A stretch of DNA of 64,000 nt. Origin: Vibrio penaeicida. Its GTDB lineage: Bacteria > Pseudomonadota > Gammaproteobacteria > Enterobacterales > Vibrionaceae. Location: assembly GCF_002933855.1 (NCBI RefSeq), contig NZ_BFAQ01000023.1:114323-178322 (forward strand), written 5' to 3'. The position numbers and the translations under genes are program-made. The notes under the pieces are model-generated. The model searched no databases, was not told the origin of the DNA, and worked only from the letters and a program-made list of their open reading frames with translations. Position 1 is the stretch's first letter, and each line of letters begins with the position of its first letter. This document shows, piece by piece, positions 59,967-64,000 of the stretch.

Positions 59967-61127
59967 ATGAGCAATCAGGTTCAACTTCCAAGGATCATGG
60001 AAATCGGTGCGGGTGCCAGCCAGCAGATAACAGAGGTGTTGACTAGCTTTGGTTGTAGTGCGCCACTGTTGGTGACCGATAACGTTATGGTGTCGTTGGG
60101 ATACCCAGATAAAATTATTCAGCACTTGTCACGAGCAGGAATAGAGTGTGCGGTGTTTTCCGATACCGTACCAGAGCCAACCGTGTCTTCTATAGCGCGA
60201 GGCGTAGATGTTTTTCGGGAAGGTCAGTATGACGCCATTATTGCATTGGGTGGCGGTAGCCCGATTGATTCCGCGAAAGCTATCAATATTTTGGGTACAC
60301 ACGGCGGAGTGATGCGCGATTACAAGTTTCCTCGTGTGGTAACGGAATCGGGTGTTCCTTTAATCGCGATTCCGACAACTGCGGGAACGGGATCAGAAGT
60401 GACGCGATTCACTATTATTACTGATGACGAAGCCGATGAGAAAATGCTGTGCCTAGGGCTTGGTTTTATACCACACGCTGCTTTGGTGGACTATGAGCTG
60501 ACAACAAGTGTGCCTCCAAGGGTCACCGCAGATACGGGAATTGATGCGCTCACCCACGCAATAGAAGCTTATGTGAGTCAAAAAGCGAATTTGTTTAGCG
60601 ATGCGCAAGCCATTGCTGCCATGAGGTTGATTGCCCCCAATTTAAGAAAAGCGTACCACGAGCCCAATAACCATAAAGCGAGAGAAGCCATGATGCTGGG
60701 CTCTACGCTTGCTGGTATGGCGTTTTCAGCGGCATCTGTCGCTCTAGTGCATGGGATGAGCCGCCCGATTGGCGCTTTTTTCCATGTACCTCATGGCTTA
60801 TCGAACGCGATGCTTTTGCCGACCATCACCCGCTTTTCTATCCCAAGTGCCAAATCGCGCTATGCAGATTGTGCTCGGCACATGGGGATAGCGTTGCAAG
60901 AAGCCAGTGACGACGTGGCATGCAATTCACTTGTGCAAGAACTTATTGCGCTTAACCAAGAATTGTCTGTGCCTACTATGTCGGAATTTGGAATCGACAA
61001 GGAACAGTATTTTTCACTTTGCGAGGTGATGGCGGAGCAAGCATTGGCTTCTGGTTCGCCAGCAAATAACCCAAAAGTACCGAGCCATCAAGAGATCATC
61101 GGGCTTTATCATCAGTTGTGGGCATAA
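59967..61127 (+). CDS. Iron-containing alcohol dehydrogenase
   Basis: Group III (Fe-dependent) alcohol dehydrogenase, 386 residues. The NAD-binding segment is IIALGGGSPIDSAKAINIL near residue 90, with TTAGTGSEVTRFTIIT near 137. The metal ligands of this family are visible: Asp and His in TGIDALTHAIEAYV near 193, and two His in LVHGMSRPIGAFFHVPHG near 260. It oxidises an alcohol to an aldehyde, or the reverse. The gene is followed 10 bases later by a semialdehyde dehydrogenase gene, so oxidation of a hydroxyacid or diol to a semialdehyde is the likely direction. The ATG follows AAAGGATGTAAAAA. Confidence 0.92.
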   Translation: MSNQVQLPRIMEIGAGASQQITEVLTSFGCSAPLLVTDNVMVSLGYPDKIIQHLSRAGIECAVFSDTVPEPTVSSIARGVDVFREGQYDAIIALGGGSPIDSAKAINILGTHGGVMRDYKFPRVVTESGVPLIAIPTTAGTGSEVTRFTIITDDEADEKMLCLGLGFIPHAALVDYELTTSVPPRVTADTGIDALTHAIEAYVSQKANLFSDAQAIAAMRLIAPNLRKAYHEPNNHKAREAMMLGSTLAGMAFSAASVALVHGMSRPIGAFFHVPHGLSNAMLLPTITRFSIPSAKSRYADCARHMGIALQEASDDVACNSLVQELIALNQELSVPTMSEFGIDKEQYFSLCEVMAEQALASGSPANNPKVPSHQEIIGLYHQLWA

Positions 61128-61137
61128 GGAGATCCCA

Positions 61138-62637
61138 ATGGAACGTATCGGACATTTTATCAATAACAATATTGTTGAATCCCAAGATTCAAATTTAGTG
61201 AAGGTTACTAATCCGGCAACGGGTGAGCACATTCTCGATGTGGCGATGGCTTCTGTTCAAACAACAGATCAAGCCGTAGAGGCGGCTGCCGCTGCATTTC
61301 CTGCGTGGGCGAAAACGCCATCGGTGGTGAGAGCGCGAGTCATGTTCAAATTCAAAGCACTTATCGAAGCCCACCGGAATGAACTGGCTCAGATTATTAC
61401 CGAGCAGCACGGGAAAGTGCTCAGTGATGCACATGGAGAAATCACTCGTGGGCTGGAAGTGGTGGAGTTTGCTTGCGGTATTCCTCATGCACAAAAAGGT
61501 GAGCATTCGCTGAATGTGGGACGTCAGGTGGATTCTCATTCCATGATGCAACCTTTAGGCGTTTGCGCAGGCATTACGCCTTTCAATTTCCCAGTAATGG
61601 TTCCGATGTGGATGTTTCCTATTGCCATTGCATGCGGCAACACGTTTGTACTGAAACCGTCAGAGAAAAATCCAACGCCCGCAATGTTTTTAGCGGAATT
61701 GCTTAAACAAGCCGGATTACCAGATGGGGTGTTTAATGTGGTGAATGGCGATAAAACCGCTGTGGATGTGCTGCTCACTCACCCTAAAGTTCAGGCGGTC
61801 AGTTTTGTAGGCTCAACTCCTATTGCGGAATACATTTACTCCACCGCTTCGGCACATGGAAAACGCAGCCAAGCATTGGGAGGGGCGAAAAACCACATGG
61901 TGGTAATGCCAGACGCAGACACACAACAAGTCACCAATGCACTGATGGGAGCGGCATACGGTTCAGCCGGAGAGCGCTGCATGGCGATTTCCGTTGCGGT
62001 GTGTGTGGGTGAAGAAGCCGCACAAAACACCATTGAATCGCTGTTGTTGGCGATAGCCGAACTCAAAGTGGGGCCAGGCGACAGAGCAGACGAACCGGAT
62101 ATGGGACCAGTGATCAGCCAAGCGCACAAAGACAAAGTGGTTGGGTACATCGATAAAGGCGTGGAAGAAGGCGCGACATTGCTCGTTGATGGACGTAATT
62201 ATCATGTTGAAGGCGCGGAAAGCGGATTCTTTGTCGGGCCAACGTTGTTTGACCGAGTGACGTCGGATATGACGATTTATCAAGAGGAAATCTTCGGTCC
62301 CGTTTTATCCGTTGTACGAGTAGACACGCTTGAAGAGGCGATTCAACTCATTAATGACCACGAGTACGGTAACGGCACGGCGATCTTTACCGAAAGCGGC
62401 AGAGCGGCACGTTTGTTCCAAGAAAATGTGTTGGTTGGCATGATTGGCGTGAACGTGCCGATTCCGGTGCCGATGGCATTTCACTGCTTTGGCGGTTGGA
62501 AGCGTTCCATTTTTGGGCCACTGAATATGCATGGACCCGACGGGATTCGCTTCTTTACCCGTATGAAAACGGTGACATCTCGCTGGCCAGAGTCGGATGG
62601 CTTGCGAGCGGAGTTTTCGATGCCAACCATGAAATAG
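61138..62637 (+). CDS. CoA-acylating (methyl)malonate-semialdehyde dehydrogenase
   Basis: Aldehyde dehydrogenase of the MmsA/IolA subfamily, 499 residues, which turns methylmalonate or malonate semialdehyde into propionyl- or acetyl-CoA, CO2 and NADH. Subfamily marks are VVEFACGIPHAQKGEHSLNVGRQVDS near residue 116, GVCAGITPFNFPVMVPMWMFP near 138, VLKPSEKNPTP near 180, AYGSAGERCMAISVAV near 280 with the catalytic cysteine, and GMIGVNVPIPVPMAFHCFGGWKRSIFG near 440. The IPVPMAF and FGGWK segments separate MmsA from other ALDHs. It lies 10 bases after the Fe-alcohol dehydrogenase gene, behind AAGGAGATCCC. Confidence 0.92.
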   Translation: MERIGHFINNNIVESQDSNLVKVTNPATGEHILDVAMASVQTTDQAVEAAAAAFPAWAKTPSVVRARVMFKFKALIEAHRNELAQIITEQHGKVLSDAHGEITRGLEVVEFACGIPHAQKGEHSLNVGRQVDSHSMMQPLGVCAGITPFNFPVMVPMWMFPIAIACGNTFVLKPSEKNPTPAMFLAELLKQAGLPDGVFNVVNGDKTAVDVLLTHPKVQAVSFVGSTPIAEYIYSTASAHGKRSQALGGAKNHMVVMPDADTQQVTNALMGAAYGSAGERCMAISVAVCVGEEAAQNTIESLLLAIAELKVGPGDRADEPDMGPVISQAHKDKVVGYIDKGVEEGATLLVDGRNYHVEGAESGFFVGPTLFDRVTSDMTIYQEEIFGPVLSVVRVDTLEEAIQLINDHEYGNGTAIFTESGRAARLFQENVLVGMIGVNVPIPVPMAFHCFGGWKRSIFGPLNMHGPDGIRFFTRMKTVTSRWPESDGLRAEFSMPTMK

Positions 62638-62645
62638 AACATACC

Positions 62646-62701
62646 CAAGTAGTGTGACGCTATCATCAGAAAATTAGTGTTTGTTAGCAACTACTTGGGC
62701 T
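62646..62701. repeat. 10-bp inverted repeat after the dehydrogenase gene
   Basis: CCCAAGTAGT (62646-62655) and ACTACTTGGG (62690-62699) are perfect inverted copies around a 34-base loop, followed by CTGCTTTTTATC. It could act as a weak terminator before the IclR gene. The left arm also resembles the ends of the MITE at 5334-5614 over nine bases. Confidence 0.5.
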
Positions 62702-62766
62702 GCTTTTTATCTTGAGGTAGATTGAGTATATACTGCTTCCATAACGAAAAACCGTATCAGGGTATT

Positions 62767-63546
62767 ATGACGACCAGCAATAAGCGTGAAAAAGGTTCTA
62801 CAATCCTTCGTGTGTTAGAAATCTTACAAGAGGTGGCTTCCAGTGAGCAGCCGCTATCGCCTACCGAAGTTGGGGTAAGGCTGGATATCCCCAAGCCAAC
62901 GTCTCACCGAATCGTTAATACGTTACTAAAAGAAGGCTGGTTGTACACTGATCTGAAAGGTCAGCTTGTCCCTGGTGACCATTTCCACAATATCGCTTTA
63001 AACGTTCTGCACACCAGCGTCCATAAAACACACTGGCGTGCCATATTAGAGCGTGTTGCAAAAGAAATGGATGAAACCTGTGGTATTGCCATTCCTGATG
63101 GTACGGAAATGATCTATTTCGATAGAGTCGAATGTGAATACCCATTAAGAGTCCATATTCCGGTAGGAACTCGTGTACCTGCTTGGTGTTCATCCAGTGG
63201 CAAGCTCTACCTAAGTAGCCTTCCTGAATCGCGTCGCCGTGCCATGTTTAAGCAATTCGACCTTCAACCAATGGGGAAAAACTCCATTGTAGGGCCTGAA
63301 GCGCTAGAGCAATCTTTGCTAGGTATACATCAAACACAAATTGGTGTGGATAACGAAGAGTTTATGGATGGCATGAATGCAATATCTGTCCCCATCAAAC
63401 GTTCAGACGGTCGCCTAATTGCTTGCTTGTTTTGCCATGCCCCAATCGCTCGTAAAACGATTGACCACTTAATTACCTCTGTGGACAAACTTCGAAAAGC
63501 CGCACAAGAAATTGAATCAGTACTTGCGGCGATGGAAGAAGAGTAG
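62767..63546 (+). CDS. IclR-family transcriptional regulator
   Basis: IclR-type repressor of 259 residues from the ATG at 62767; a longer frame to 62722 exists. The N-terminal winged helix-turn-helix is ILRVLEILQEVASSEQPLSP and TEVGVRLDIPKPTSHRIVNTLLKEGWL (residues about 13-60). The effector domain shows METCGIAIPDG-like DETCGIAIPDGTEMIYFDRVE near 112, VPAWCSSSGKLYLSSLPE near 144, and GVDNEEFMDGMNAISVPIKRSDGRLIACL near 195, which is the family signature. It is downstream of, and probably co-transcribed with or close to, the alcohol/semialdehyde dehydrogenase pair. I infer that it controls that pair and perhaps the divergent transporter through the GATAC palindromes. Confidence 0.9.
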   Translation: MTTSNKREKGSTILRVLEILQEVASSEQPLSPTEVGVRLDIPKPTSHRIVNTLLKEGWLYTDLKGQLVPGDHFHNIALNVLHTSVHKTHWRAILERVAKEMDETCGIAIPDGTEMIYFDRVECEYPLRVHIPVGTRVPAWCSSSGKLYLSSLPESRRRAMFKQFDLQPMGKNSIVGPEALEQSLLGIHQTQIGVDNEEFMDGMNAISVPIKRSDGRLIACLFCHAPIARKTIDHLITSVDKLRKAAQEIESVLAAMEEE

Positions 63547-64000
63547 GGCTAGAGTACCTACCTAACGTCATGGATGTTATCCCTAAGCACTACTCACTTC
63601 GATTCGTGTCATGAGGTTTAGGAGGTTTGAGTAAGATTGATAAAAGTGGTATTTAAACCGACACTTTTATTAAACCTGCAAGTGAAATTTGCCTATCTAT
63701 TATTTTCATAGTAGCCGATACCATATTCTGGTTTCGGCCTTTTTCTTTTTATAATTAGAACTTACTACTTCTCTTTTTTATATAATTGCATTTAAAAATA
63801 GCTATTAATGTTGAATTAATGTAACTGATGATAATGGTATTTTCACATAAATCGGTTCAATAACTAAATTTAAACTTCAAAGTATTTAATTTTTATTTTG
63901 TCAGTAGATTTGTTCTAATTACTGAAGTCAAATAATTTCACATACATTATTATTTTAATTTTATCTGTGAACTTATTAATTGGTTGAAAATTCATTTAAG
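63547..64000. other. AT-rich gap after the IclR gene
   Basis: No gene is seen in these 454 bp. A weak stem (63641-63648 with 63662-63669) and a strong terminator (63714-63745) lie 95-200 bp after the IclR stop; a small RNA ending at the second one is conceivable. The last 250 bp are very AT-rich, with nothing recognisable. Confidence 0.5.
63714..63748 (+). terminator. Intrinsic terminator 168 bp after the IclR gene
   Basis: GCCGATACC (63714-63722) pairs with GGTTTCGGC (63730-63738) with one mismatch and a 7-base loop, followed by CTTTTTCTTTTT. It is a clear + strand terminator. The long distance from the IclR stop is unusual. Confidence 0.85.

Noticed and set aside
61195..61551. 118-codon frame opposite the semialdehyde dehydrogenase gene
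   Set aside because: Antisense shadow without motif or ribosome site.

Overview
The window looks like a chromosomal segment of a marine gammaproteobacterium, most likely Vibrionaceae or a close relative. This rests on gene content and style: a sufABCDSE operon behind a Fur-type site, msrB-msrA, a nadV-type nicotinamide phosphoribosyltransferase, a SemiSWEET, a phosphatase with a chitin-binding-type module, moderate base composition, and a small inverted-repeat element whose ends resemble dispersed Vibrio repeats. No rRNA, tRNA, CRISPR, transposase or phage gene was seen. The species cannot be fixed from the sequence alone.

Layout. 0-3.1 kb: small stress and housekeeping genes (two coupled GNATs, a MerR regulator driving a flavodoxin-fold oxidoreductase from a 19-bp-spacer promoter, an ASCH protein). 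3.2-5.3 kb: a minus-strand DoxX / ECF sigma / putative anti-sigma operon. 5.3-8.8 kb: an accessory patch with a 281-bp MITE, a methyltransferase, an AT-rich gene pair that resembles a cysteine-hydrolase toxin with a periplasmic immunity protein, and a short-chain dehydrogenase split by an in-frame TAG. 8.9-10.3 kb: nadV. 10.5-17.5 kb: a LacI regulator, a ribose-type sugar ABC transporter and a ketose 3-epimerase-like enzyme, with two matching LacI-type palindromes in the divergent promoter. 17.8-24.1 kb: an XRE-cupin regulator, a GAF protein and a complete Dpp/Opp-type ABC transporter. 24.4-28.2 kb: an AraC regulator converging on an SDR / StyA-like monooxygenase / flavin reductase operon, similar to indole- or styrene-oxidising systems. 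28.4-32.5 kb: a secreted phosphatase and a cytochrome b561 / ethylbenzene-dehydrogenase-type haem protein with a DUF1566 partner. 32.8-35.4 kb: SemiSWEET, an EAL phosphodiesterase and a DUF3088 protein. 35.4-42.2 kb: suf operon and msrBA, ended by a strong terminator. 42.3-49.3 kb: GNAT, SMP-30 lactonase and a 1,815-residue exported di-haem, double-propeller protein with duplicated C-terminal domains. 49.5-62.6 kb: two divergent carbohydrate/aldehyde operons, followed by an IclR regulator to 63.5 kb.

How the parts fit. Much of the window is catabolic. The minus operon 59451-49513 (importer, SorC regulator, aldo/keto reductase, GlpD-like dehydrogenase, DhnA-type aldolase, FGGY kinase) could import a polyol or sugar, phosphorylate it, oxidise it and cleave it. 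The plus operon (Fe-alcohol dehydrogenase and methylmalonate/malonate-semialdehyde-type dehydrogenase) could turn an alcohol into an acyl-CoA. Between them lie three copies of a GATAC-N5-GTMTC palindrome that resembles operators of IclR-family proteins, and an IclR gene closes the plus operon. The best candidates for undescribed biology are this split pathway, the toxin/immunity-like pair at 6.6-7.7 kb, the large haem protein, and the DoxX-ECF-anti-sigma operon.
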